This document shows positions 1 through 11,439 of a DNA stretch of 64,000 nt, in pieces. This DNA comes from Colletes latitarsis (Eukaryota > Arthropoda > Insecta > Hymenoptera > Colletidae): positions 13,703,501 through 13,767,500 of the forward strand of contig NC_135137.1 in NCBI RefSeq assembly GCF_051014445.1, read 5' to 3'. Numbering within the stretch: position 1 is the stretch's first letter; the number at the start of each line of letters is the position of its first letter. The position numbers and the translations under genes are program-made. The notes below the pieces were generated by a model. It made no database searches. It was given only the letters and a program-made list of their open reading frames with translations, and was not told the origin of the DNA.

Positions 1-130
1 CGCCGGAGTGGGGGGGCTCGTGGTGGCTCCGTCGGGGGGGGGCATTCGGAGTGTGGGGTCGGTAACTATTACCGACAGTCGATAATTGGTATCTATGGTC
101 GATAAAGAGGAGGTGGGGAAAGAAATTTGG
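1..130 (-). repeat. Orphan Polinton TIR-end fragment (partial)
   Basis: This G-rich stretch, followed by an AT-richer tail ending in GGTGGGGAAAGAAAT, matches the outer end of the left Polinton TIR (about 7420-7548). It joins satellite directly at TTGGATCTCG. The same breakpoint occurs near 3555 and 5552, so all three derive from one rearrangement that joined a truncated TIR to satellite. The beginning lies outside the window. It contains no gene. Confidence 0.8.
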
Positions 131-3100
131 ATCTCGTACTAATGTGGTACCACACTGAAACAGTCAATGTAACCTGGTCTCGATCAATATTTTAGAGGAT
201 AACGCATGTTTGTTCTGGGTTAGGTCTGGGATTAGCCCTCATCAGACTCATACTTTCTTCATTCTTCTCATTCTTGTTGGCCAGATCCTGGGCTTTTTCT
301 GGTTTGGATCTCGTACTAATGCGGTACCACACTGAAACAGTCGATTAAACCTGGTTTTGATCAATATTTTAGAGGGTAACGCATGTTTGGTCTGGGTTTG
401 GTCTGTGATTTGCCCTCATAAGTCTCATACTTTCATATTCTACACATACTCCTTGAACAGATCCTGGATTTTTTCTGGTTTGGATCACACAGTAATGTGG
501 TACCACACTGAAATAGTCAATTAAACCTGGTCTCGATTAATATTTTAGTGGATAACGCATGCTAGGTCTGTGTTAGGTCTGGGATATGCCCTCATCAGTC
601 TCATACTTTCGCATTCTTCACATACTTCTTGGTCAGATCCTGGGCTTTTCCTGGTTTGGATCCCATACTAATGTGGTACCACACTGAAACAGTCGATTAA
701 ACCTGGTCTTGATCAATATTTTACAGGATAACGCATGCTTGGTCTAGGTCTGTGTTAGGTCTGGGATATGCCCACATCGGTCTCATACTTTCGCATTATT
801 CACATACTTCTCGGACAGATCCTCGGTTTTTTCTAGTTTGGATCACATAGTAATGTGGTACCACACAGAAATAGTCAATTAAACCTGGACTCGATCAATG
901 TTTTAGTGGATAACGCATGTTAGGTCTGGGTTAGGTCTGTGATTCGCCCTCATAAGTCACATACTTTCGCATTCTACACATACTTCTTGAACAGATCCTG
1001 GGTTTTTTCTGGTTTGGATCACATAGTAATGTGGTACCACACTGAAACAGTCAATTAAACCTGGTCTCGATCAATATTTTAGAGGATCACGCATGTTAGG
1101 TCTGGGTTAGGTCCGGGATTAGCCCTCATCAGACTCATACTTTCGTATTCTTCTCATACTTGCTGGCCAGATCTGGGCTTTTTCTGGTTTGGATCTCGTA
1201 CTAATGTGGTACCACACTGAAACAGTCGATTAAACCTGGTCTTGATAAATATTTTAGAGGATTGCGCATGTTAGGTCTGGGTTAGGTCTGGGATATGCCC
1301 TCAACAGTCTCATACTTTCGCATTCTTCACATACTTCTTGGACAGATCCTGGGCTTTTTCTGGTTTGGATCCCATACTAATGTGGTACCGCACTGAAACA
1401 GTCGATTAAACCTGGTCTTGATCAATATTTGACAGGATAACACATGTTTGGTCTAGGTATGTGTTAGGTCTGGGATATGCCCACATCAGTCTCATTCTTT
1501 CGCATTCTTCACATAATTCTTGAACAGATCCTAGGTTTTTTCTGGTTTGGATCACACAGTAATGTGGTGCCACACTGAAACAGTCAATTAGACCTGGTCT
1601 CGATCAATATTTTAGAGGATAACGCATGTTAGGTCTGGGATAGGTTGGGATTAGCCCTCATCAGACTCATACTTTCGCATTCTTCTCATTCTTGCTGGCC
1701 AGATCCTGGGCTTTTTCTGGATTGGATCACATAGTAATGTGGTACCACACAGAAACAGTCAATTAAACCTGGTCTCGATCAATATTTTAGAGGATAACGC
1801 ATGTTAGGTCTGGGTTAGGTCTGTGATTTGGCCTCATAAGTCTCATACTTTCGTATTCTACACATACTTCTTGAACAGATCCTGGATTTTTTCTGGTTTG
1901 GATCACATAGTAATGTGGTACCACACTGAAACAGTCAATTAAACCTGGTCTCGATCAATAGTTTAGAGGGTAACGCATGTTTGGTCTAGGTCTGTGTTAG
2001 GTCTGGGATATGCCCTCATCAGTTTCATACTTTCGCATTCTTCACATACTTCTTGGACAGATCCTGGGCTTTTTCTGGTTTGGATCCCATACTAATGTGG
2101 TACCACACTGAAACAGTCGATTAAACCTGGTCTTGATCAATATTTTACAGGATAACGCATGTTAGGTCTGGGTTAGGTCTGGGATATGCCATCATCAGTC
2201 TCATTCTTTCGCATTCTTCGCATACTTGCTGACCAGATCCTGGGCTTTTTCTGGTTTGGTTCTCGTACTAATGTGGTACCACACTGAAACTGTCGATTAA
2301 ACCTGGTCTTGATAAATATTTTAGAGGATAACGCATGTTTGGTCTAGGTCTGTGTTAGGTCTAGGATATGCCCACATCAGTCTCATACTTTCACATTCTT
2401 CGCATACTTCTTGGACAGATCCTGGGTTTTTTCTGGTTTGGATCACATAGTAATGTGGTACCACACTGAAAGAGTCGATTAAACCTGGTCTTTGATCAAT
2501 ACATTAGAGGATAACGCATGTTTGGTCTAGGTCTGGGTTAGGTCTGGGATATGCCCTCAACAGTCTCATACTTTCGCATTCTTCACATACTTCTTGGACA
2601 GATCCTGGGCTTTTTCTGGTTTGGATCCCATACTAATGTGGTAGCGCACTGAAACAGTCGATTAAACCTGGTCTTGATCAATATTTGACAGGGTAACGCA
2701 TGTTTGGTCTAGGTCTGTGTTAGGTCTGGGATATGCCCACATCTGTCTCATACTTTCGCATTCTTCACATACTTCTTGAACAGGTCCTGGGTTTTTTCTG
2801 GTTTGGATCTCGTACTAATGTGGTACCACACTGAAACAGTCGATTAAACCTGGTCTTGATAAATATTTTAGAGGATAACGCATGTTAGGTCTGGGTTAGG
2901 TCTGGGATATGCCATCATCAGTCTCATTCTTTCGCAGTCTTCACATAATTCTTGATCAGATCCTAGGTTTTTTCTGGTTTGGATCACACAGTAATGTGGT
3001 GCCACACTGAAACAGTCAATTAGACCTGGTCTCGATCAATATTTTAGAGGGTAACGCATGTTAGGTCTGGGTTAGGTCTGGGATTTGCCCTGATCAGTCT

Positions 3101-3264
3101 CATACTTTCGCATTCTACACATTCGTCTCGCACAGATCCTGGGTTTTTTCTGGTTTGGATCACATACTAATGTGGTACCACACTGAAACAGTCGATTAAA
3201 CCGGGTTTTCATCAATATTTTAGAGGATAACGCATGTTGGGTCTAGGTCTGTGTTAGGTCTGGG
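131..3264. repeat. 176-bp satellite array, type A, block 1
   Basis: About 18 head-to-tail monomers of roughly 176 bp. Each monomer contains, in order, the palindrome GTGGTACCAC, AAACCTGGT, ATATTTTAGAGGATAACGC, a telomere-like segment of TTAGGTCTGGG type (often two tandem 11-mers), GCCCTCATCAGTCTCATAC, CAGATCCTGGG and TTTTTTCTGGTTTGGATC. At least three monomer variants interdigitate, ending CCCATACTAAT, CTCGTACTAAT or CACATAGTAAT. Short open frames here are chance products of the repeat. No gene is visible. Confidence 0.95.
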
Positions 3265-3554
3265 AGTAGGTGAGTAAGGGGAGTTCTGGACTGGGGGCTC
3301 CGAGGGTGGTGCGGGGGTGGGGGGAGATGAGGGTGAGGGTGTGGGGGAGGGGGCCAGTGCGTCGTAATGGGGGAGGAGGTGCGGGGGAGGGGGAGATGTG
3401 GGGGAGGGGTGTGGGAGGGGGCCTGTGCGCCGGAGTGGGGGGGCTCGTGGTGGGTCCGTCGGGGGGGGGGCAGTCGGAGTGGGGGGTCGGTAACTATTAC
3501 CGACAGTCGACAATTGGTATCTATGGTCGATAAAGAGGAGGTGGGGAAAGAAAT
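3265..3554 (+). repeat. Orphan Polinton TIR end
   Basis: This is the outer 290 bp of the left Polinton TIR: AGTAGGTGAGTAAGGGGAG, then a G-rich minisatellite-like stretch, then ACCGACAGTCGACAATTGG and GTCGATAAAGAGGAGG, ending at GGGGAAAGAAAT. There it switches to satellite (TTGGATCTCG) instead of continuing into the element as at 7549. It is preceded by satellite TCTGGG, as is the full element. Frames read from the G-rich part are low-complexity artefacts. Confidence 0.85.
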
Positions 3555-5261
3555 TTGGATCTCGTACTAATGTGGTACCTCACTGAAACAGTCAATGTAA
3601 CCTGGTCTCGATCAATATTTTAGAGGATAACGCATGTTTGTTCTGGGTTAGGTCTGGGATTAGCCCTCATCAGACTCATACTTTCTTCATTCTTCTCATT
3701 CTTGTTGGCCAGATCCTGGGCTTTTTCTGGTTTGGATCTGGTACTAATGTGGTACCACGCTGAAACAGTCGATTAAACCTGGTTTTGATCAATATTTTAG
3801 AGGGTAACGCATGTTTGGTCTTGTTCTGTGTTAGGTCTGGGATATGCCCTCATCAGTCTCATACTTTCGCATTCTTCACATACTTCTTGGTCAGATCCTG
3901 GGCTTTTTCTGGTTTGGATCCCATACTAATGTGGTACCACACTGAAACAGTCGATTAAACCTGGTCTTGATCAATATTTTACAGGATAACGCATGCTTGG
4001 TCTAGGTCTGTGTTAGGTCTGGGATATGCCCACATCGGTCTCATACTTTCGCATTCTGCACATACTTCTTAAACAGATTCTGGGTTTTTTCTGGTTTTGA
4101 TCACATAGTAATGTGGTACCACACAGAAATAGTCAATTAAACCTGGTCTCGATCAATGTTTTAGTGGATAACGCATGTTAGGTCTGGGTTAGGTCTGTGA
4201 TTCGCCCTCATAAGTCACATACTTTCGCATTCTACACATACTTCTCGAACAAATCCTCGGTTTTTTCTAGTTTGGATCACATAGTAATGTGGTACCATAC
4301 TGAAACAGTCAATTAAACCTGGTCTCGATCAATATTTTAGAGGATAACGCATGTTAGGTCTGGGTTAGGTCTGTGATTCGCCCTCATAGGTCTCATACTT
4401 TCTCATTATTCACATACTTCTCGGACAGATCCTCGGTTTTTTCTAGTTTGGATCACATAGTAATGTGGTACCACACAGAAATAGTCAATTAAACCTGGTC
4501 TCGATCAATGTTTTAGTGGATAACGCATGTTAGGTCTGGGTTAGGTCTATGATTCGCCCTCATAAGTCACATACTTTCGCATTCTACACATACTTCTTGA
4601 ACAGATCCTGGGTTTTTTCTGGTTTGGATCACATAGTAATGTGGTACCACATTGAAATAGTCAATTACACCTGGTCTCGATCAATATTTTAGTGGATAAC
4701 GCATGTTATGTCTGGGTTAGGTCTGTGATTCGCCCTCATAGGTCTCATACTTTCTCATTATTCACATACTTCTCGGACAGATCCTCGGTTTTTTCTAGTT
4801 TGGATCACATAGTAATGTGGTACCATACTGAAACAGTCAATTAAACCTGGTCTCGATCAATATTTTAGAGGATAACGCATGTTAGGTCTGGGTTTGGTCT
4901 GTGATTTGCCCTCATAAGTCTCATACTTTCATATTCTACACATACTTCTTGAACAGATCCTGGATTTTTTCTGGTTTGGATCACATAGTAATGTGGTACC
5001 ATACTGAAACAGTCGATTAAACCTGGTCTCGATCAATATTTTAGAGGATAACGCATGTTAGGTCTGGGTTAGGTCTGGGATTTGCCTTGATCAGTCTCAT
5101 ACTTTCGCATTCTACACATTCGTCTCGCACAGATCCTGGGTTTTTTCTGGTTTGGATCACATACTAATGTGGTACCACACTGAAACAGTCGATTAAACCG
5201 GGTTTTCATCAATATTTTAGAGGATAACGCATGTTGGGTCTAGGTCTGTGTTAGGTCTGGG
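3265..5261. repeat. 1,997-bp higher-order repeat, unit 1
   Basis: The unit is an orphan Polinton TIR end (3265-3554) followed by about 1.7 kb of type A satellite. The next 1,997 bp (5262-7258) matches it wherever I compared them, including a run of ten G in the GC-rich part. The unit begins exactly where satellite TCTGGG meets AGTAGGTGAG, the Polinton terminus. Confidence 0.9.
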
Positions 5262-5551
5262 AGTAGGTGAGTAAGGGGAGTTCTGGACTGGGGGCTCCGA
5301 GGGTGGTGCGGGGGTGGGGGGAGATGAGGGTGAGGGTGTGGGGGAGGGGGCCAGTGCGTCGTAATGGGGGAGGAGGTGCGGGGGAGGGGGAGATGTGGGG
5401 GAGGGGTGTGGGAGGGGGCCTGTGCGCCGGAGTGGGGGGGCTCGTGGTGGGTCCGTCGGGGGGGGGGCAGTCGGAGTGGGGGGTCGGTAACTATTACCGA
5501 CAGTCGACAATTGGTATCTATGGTCGATAAAGAGGAGGTGGGGAAAGAAAT
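5262..5551 (+). repeat. Orphan Polinton TIR end (second copy)
   Basis: Identical to the fragment at 3265-3554 and with the same junction to satellite. It differs at several positions from the end of the complete element at 7259-7548, so the duplicated units did not come from this Polinton without later change. Confidence 0.85.
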
Positions 5552-7252
5552 TTGGATCTCGTACTAATGTGGTACCTCACTGAAACAGTCAATGTAACCT
5601 GGTCTCGATCAATATTTTAGAGGATAACGCATGTTTGTTCTGGGTTAGGTCTGGGATTAGCCCTCATCAGACTCATACTTTCTTCATTCTTCTCATTCTT
5701 GTTGGCCAGATCCTGGGCTTTTTCTGGTTTGGATCTGGTACTAATGTGGTACCACGCTGAAACAGTCGATTAAACCTGGTTTTGATCAATATTTTAGAGG
5801 GTAACGCATGTTTGGTCTTGTTCTGTGTTAGGTCTGGGATATGCCCTCATCAGTCTCATACTTTCGCATTCTTCACATACTTCTTGGTCAGATCCTGGGC
5901 TTTTTCTGGTTTGGATCCCATACTAATGTGGTACCACACTGAAACAGTCGATTAAACCTGGTCTTGATCAATATTTTACAGGATAACGCATGCTTGGTCT
6001 AGGTCTGTGTTAGGTCTGGGATATGCCCACATCGGTCTCATACTTTCGCATTCTGCACATACTTCTTAAACAGATTCTGGGTTTTTTCTGGTTTTGATCA
6101 CATAGTAATGTGGTACCACACAGAAATAGTCAATTAAACCTGGTCTCGATCAATGTTTTAGTGGATAACGCATGTTAGGTCTGGGTTAGGTCTGTGATTC
6201 GCCCTCATAAGTCACATACTTTCGCATTCTACACATACTTCTCGAACAAATCCTCGGTTTTTTCTAGTTTGGATCACATAGTAATGTGGTACCATACTGA
6301 AACAGTCAATTAAACCTGGTCTCGATCAATATTTTAGAGGATAACGCATGTTAGGTCTGGGTTAGGTCTGTGATTCGCCCTCATAGGTCTCATACTTTCT
6401 CATTATTCACATACTTCTCGGACAGATCCTCGGTTTTTTCTAGTTTGGATCACATAGTAATGTGGTACCACACAGAAATAGTCAATTAAACCTGGTCTCG
6501 ATCAATGTTTTAGTGGATAACGCATGTTAGGTCTGGGTTAGGTCTATGATTCGCCCTCATAAGTCACATACTTTCGCATTCTACACATACTTCTTGAACA
6601 GATCCTGGGTTTTTTCTGGTTTGGATCACATAGTAATGTGGTACCACATTGAAATAGTCAATTACACCTGGTCTCGATCAATATTTTAGTGGATAACGCA
6701 TGTTATGTCTGGGTTAGGTCTGTGATTCGCCCTCATAGGTCTCATACTTTCTCATTATTCACATACTTCTCGGACAGATCCTCGGTTTTTTCTAGTTTGG
6801 ATCACATAGTAATGTGGTACCATACTGAAACAGTCAATTAAACCTGGTCTCGATCAATATTTTAGAGGATAACGCATGTTAGGTCTGGGTTTGGTCTGTG
6901 ATTTGCCCTCATAAGTCTCATACTTTCATATTCTACACATACTTCTTGAACAGATCCTGGATTTTTTCTGGTTTGGATCACATAGTAATGTGGTACCATA
7001 CTGAAACAGTCGATTAAACCTGGTCTCGATCAATATTTTAGAGGATAACGCATGTTAGGTCTGGGTTAGGTCTGGGATTTGCCTTGATCAGTCTCATACT
7101 TTCGCATTCTACACATTCGTCTCGCACAGATCCTGGGTTTTTTCTGGTTTGGATCACATACTAATGTGGTACCACACTGAAACAGTCGATTAAACCGGGT
7201 TTTCATCAATATTTTAGAGGATAACGCATGTTGGGTCTAGGTCTGTGTTAGG

Positions 7253-7258
7253 TCTGGG
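7253..7258. repeat. Polinton target-site duplication, left
   Basis: TCTGGG immediately precedes AGTAGGTGAG. The same six bases follow the right terminus at 27066-27071. Removing the element and one copy restores a normal satellite monomer (GGTCTGGGATATGCCCTC). Six-bp duplications are characteristic of Polintons. Confidence 0.9.
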
Positions 7259-7607
7259 AGTAGGTGAGTAAGGGGAGTTCTGGACTGGGGGCTCCGAGGG
7301 TGGTGCGGGGGAGGGGGAGATGAGGGTGAGGGTGTGGGGGAGGGGGCCGGTGCGTCGTAGTGGGGGAGGGGTTGCGGGGGAGGGGGTGATGTGGGGGAGG
7401 GGTGGGGGAGGGGGCCTGTGCGCCGGAGTGGGGGGGGCTCGTTGTGGGTGCGTTGGGGGGGGGCAGTCGGAGTGGGGGGTCGGTAACTATTACCGACAGT
7501 CGATAATTGGTATCTACGGTCGATAAAGAGGAGGTGGGGAAAGAAATTAGACATCTTTTGTCTATTTCGAAATTTTATTTCAGAAAAATTAGATACTGTT
7601 TTTATTT

Positions 7608-8337
7608 TTAATTATTAATAGCAGCATATAAAATGTTATCCAGCGCATATGCTAACAGCTCGCAATCTACAGGCGAATTTTTATCGTAATATTCACGAAG
7701 GATTTTGTCTGCATCACGTTTACGCATAATACTATTGCGTCTTAAAATATTTGTAAATTCTTGGTATTTCTCACCAACATAGTGCGCATTTTGGCATAGC
7801 CACGAATATGCATGCTCAATGCACTGTTCCAGTTCGAATAAAAACAATAGAGTTGTCGGTTTCATTTACATGCAAGCATCATGCAATTTCACTTGTACAA
7901 TGTTCATATCATGCATTGCAACAACCGTAAGCACCAAATCACAAATTGATAACGATGTTGGAGAAGGAGCTGATAGCACATGTTGTTTGATGTCCTCGCG
8001 TTTCTGAATAAACACCATCCATGTTGAGTAAGACAGCAACAATTTATTTCCTCGAGTATCACCAAGTATAATTTCCACGGCGGATACAGGTCCTGCACCG
8101 ATTGCAATATCCAAATACTTGTATGCTGTGGATGTGAGGGCAAACCTCCTTCCCAGTATATGAGGCGTTGGATGCTGTGTTTTGCTACTGTTACATGTAG
8201 AAAAGTAAATAAAGAATAAAAGGTAAGTAATGACAATAAGTAATAACAATAAGAAAAAATGGATAAGAAAAAAATTGTGGTAATAATACTTACTCGTTAC
8301 TTGTGCATGCTGTATCGTAAGGAATGCAATAATTCAT
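7608..8337 (-). pseudogene. TIR-borne two-exon gene, left copy, interrupted by a stop
   Basis: Inverted copy of the gene at 25794-26523. Exon 1 (8294-8337) starts ATGAATTATTGC and ends at a consensus GTAAGT donor. A 106-nt intron with a CAG acceptor follows, then exon 2 (8187-7608). At 7866-7868 a tyrosine codon of the right copy is TAA here, removing the last 85 residues. Other differences are few: an Ile/Asn change in exon 1, and Ala for Pro and Ala for Asp near the end. The two TIR copies are therefore nearly but not perfectly homogenised. I do not recognise the product family. The truncated form might still be translated. Confidence 0.7.
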
Positions 8338-8417
8338 TTTTTCAGAAAAAATTTGAACGTAGAATTCAATAGATAATGTTTCACGACGATACTATCAAAC
8401 GAGTGTGAATATTGTGC

Positions 8418-8431
8418 AGCACTTAAATGCA
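8418..8431. repeat. LINE C target-site duplication, left
   Basis: AGCACTTAAATGCA, repeated after the poly(A) at 11975-11988. The other Polinton TIR (about 25697-25710, inverse) has the same sequence uninterrupted, giving an empty-site control. Confidence 0.92.
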
Positions 8432-11400
8432 GGGAGGGGGCGACGGGTCCCCACCGTTCTCCTTGTTGGAGCGCGGTCGGGGATTCGTCGCCGTGGACTG
8501 GGGGGGAGTCGCTGTGGTGGGGTGCTACATTTCGCCCCGTAGCGGTCACGCTGCGTTCGAGCTGTACTTGGCCGAGGTCGCGGCATGCGTGCAGCGCTAC
8601 GCGGCCCGGCCGGTGCTGGTCGTGGGGGATTTTAATGCCAAGTCGGTGGCTTGGGGATCCCCCAGGACCTCCGTTCGCGGCGGGATCCTGGGCGATTGGG
8701 CGGCGGGGCTCGACCTCCGGGTATTGAACCGGGGGTCGGAACACACATGCGTGCGGCGATATGGGGGGTCCATCGTGGATGTTGGATTCGCGACCCCCAA
8801 CGCCGTGCGCATGGTGTCGGGTTGGCACGTGGTCGCGGGGGCAGAGACACTCTCCGATCACCGGTACATCCGGATGGAGGTCTTTGCCGCCGCGAGTGCA
8901 TCCCCACACGGCCGCCTGCGTGGCACCCCACCACGCCGCTGGGCGCTTCGGCGCCTGGATAAGGACGCCCTGATGGCAGCTGCCCTCGCTGCAACTTGGC
9001 CGCAGGGAGCGGCCGAGTTGCCGAGCATAGAGGAGGAGGTCGCCCGGCTCGGAGCATTGGTCGCGGGTATTTGCGACGCGGGGATGCCTCGGGTCGGGCG
9101 GGCTTCTCCTCGCCGGGCGGTGTACTGGTGGTCGGACGCGATCGCGGAGTTGCGAGTCGCGACTGTCCGCGCCCGACGCCAGTACACACGCGCGCGCCGT
9201 CGTCAACGTACAGGCGACGGCGTGGCGCGAGCGAGGGCAGCTGATGACCTGTATGGAGCATACCGCGTGGCGCGGGTTGCTCTGCAGGTCGCCATCAAAC
9301 GGGCCAAGACCCAGGCATGGAAGGAGCTCCTCCAGACCCTTGATGACGATCCATGGGGGCGCCCATATAAGGTGGTGCTGAATAAGCTCCGCCCGTGGGC
9401 GCCCCCCGTCACCGAGGGTCTTGACCCCCGGCTGCTGGAAGACGTGGTCAATACACTCTTCCCAATTGGGGAGAGGGGACCGCGTCCTCCGGCGGCGGCG
9501 GCTGTCCCAGTGGAGTGGACGGCCGAGCTGGGGGTCACGCAGGAGGAGCTGGCTGCGGCCATCAGACGGCTCGGGGTTCGTAACACGGCCCCGGGTCCGG
9601 ATGGTGTGCCCGGCCGGGTTTGGGTCTTGACCCAGGGCGTCCTTGGGGCCGACCTCAGGCGGTTGTTCGACCGCTGCCTGAGGGACGGGCGATTCCCCCC
9701 CCAGTTGGAAGGTGGCGAGGATGGTCCTCCTCCGGAAGGAGGGTCGGCCCGCGGAGTCTCCCTCCGCATACCGGCCCATTTGTCTCCTCGACGAGGTGGG
9801 CAAGCTCTTCGAGCGTGTGATTGCTGCCCGCCTCGTCGAGCACCTGTCGCGGGGTGATCCCGGTCTGGCCGACTGCCAGTTCGGTTTCCGGGGGGGCCGA
9901 TCGACTATCGACGCGATAGGTCGTGTGAGGGCCCTCTCGGAGGCGGCCGTCTCCCGGGGAGGGGTGGCATTGGCAATATCCTTGGATATTGCCAATGCCT
10001 TTAACACCCTCCCCTGGGAAGAGATAAGGAGGGGGCTCGAATATCATCGAGTCCCCCCTTGTCTCAGGGCGGTCGTCGGGGATTATCTCCGCGGCAGGTG
10101 GATCGAGTATCCGGGCCGGGATGGTGATATGCGGAGGGAGGTGTACTGCGGTATTCCGCAGGGGTCGGTCCTCGGGCCACTCCTGTGGAACATCGCGTAC
10201 GACTCGGTGTTGCGGGCCGGCCTCCCCGACGGCGTCAGCACGGTGTGTTATGCGGATGACACACTGGTGCTGGCCGTCGGGGCGCACTGGGGGAGGGCCA
10301 TGCGTCGCGCGGAGGAGGGGTCGCAACGCGTCGTCGACCAGATCAGGGGGATGGGGATGACGGTGGCGGTCCATAAGACCGAGGTGATTGCGTTTCATTC
10401 ACCTCGACAGGATCCCCCACCCCCTCTGATTCGGGTGGGTGGGGCTGACATCGAGGTGAAGCCCCAGATCAGGTATCTGGGGCTGATCCTCGATAGCCAC
10501 TGGCGTTTCGAGAAGCATTTCCGCTGCCTGGTCCCCCGGTTGGAAAGGATGGTTGCGGCTCTGGGCCGGATCCTGCCCAACTTGGGGGGCCCGGCGGGCC
10601 GAGTTCGTCGCCTCTATGTGGCAATGGTCCAGTCGGTGGCCCTATACGGGGCCCCCGTCTGGGCGGACGACCTGGCTGCCTCCCGGCGCAGCATGACTAT
10701 GCTGCGTCGGGTGCAGAGGCGCATGGCGCTCAGGGTCGTCCGCGGGTATCGGACCATGTCACATGAGGCGGCGACGGTTCTAGCGGGGATGCCGCCCATG
10801 GACCTGCTCGCGCGGTCGCACGCGGTGATGTACCGGCACCGCGTCGACCGTCGCGCGGGGGTGGGGGCGGTCCCGGGCGGGCAGGAACCTGCTTGGGGCG
10901 ATTTGAAGCGCCAGGCCCGGCAGTCCGTGTTGCTCGCGTGGCAGGACCGGCTGGCTCTGCCAACCGCGGGGCACCGGACTGTCGGGGCTGTTCGGCCACT
11001 CCTGAAGGAGTGGCTGGACAGAGGCCATGGCAGCCTCACCTACCGGCTGGCACAGGTATTTTCCGGGCATGGCAGCTTCGGAAGATACCTGTGCCGGATA
11101 GGGAAGGAGCCGACGGCGCGTTGCTGCCACTGCGACGCTGAGCAGGACACGGCGGATCATACCCTGGAGGTATGCCCCGCGTGGGAGGGGGAGCGCCGTG
11201 TCCTGGTCGGCGTCGTCGGGCGGGATGTCTCGCTGCCGGGCGTGGTGCGCGCCATGCTCGGCAGCGAGGAGAAGTGGAGGGCCGTGACCTCCTTCTGCGA
11301 GAACGTAATGTTGCAGAAGGAGGCCGCGGGGAGGGAGCGCGAGCTTCAGCGGCGCGCTGAAGCTCGCGCTCGTGCGGTGGCCCGAGGTCGTCGCCCGGTC

Positions 11401-11439
11401 GCGAGGCGTCGCGGGCGGCCGCCTCGGCGTGGCGGATGA
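8432..11439 (+). pseudogene. LINE C ORF2 fragment (endonuclease-RT), frameshifted
   Basis: Encodes most of the endonuclease domain (VVGDFNAK, SIVDVGF, LSDHRYI), the reverse transcriptase (SLDIANAF, YADDTLVLA) and the C-terminal CCHC knuckle (CCHCDAEQDTADHTLEVC). The frame used from 8432 shifts at 9695-9702, where eight C replace the seven of LINE B. The second frame then runs to the stop at 11437-11439. There is no start codon of its own because of 5' truncation. The piece is dead on arrival, although the RT domain itself is otherwise conserved. Confidence 0.93.

Larger units (their letters stand above)
5262..7258. repeat. 1,997-bp higher-order repeat, unit 2
   Basis: Second tandem copy of the unit at 3265-5261, abutting the start of the full-length Polinton at 7259. 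It holds a TIR end fragment and type A monomers. Identity with unit 1 implies very recent unequal exchange, or an assembly duplication. Confidence 0.9.

Noticed and set aside
3220..3570. Open frames of 67-105 codons on both strands in the G-rich segments (also 5217-5567, 7237-7554, 26820-27017)
   Set aside because: Low-complexity Pro/Gly/Arg translations of Polinton TIR minisatellite. Copies vary in length by non-multiples of three and cross into satellite.
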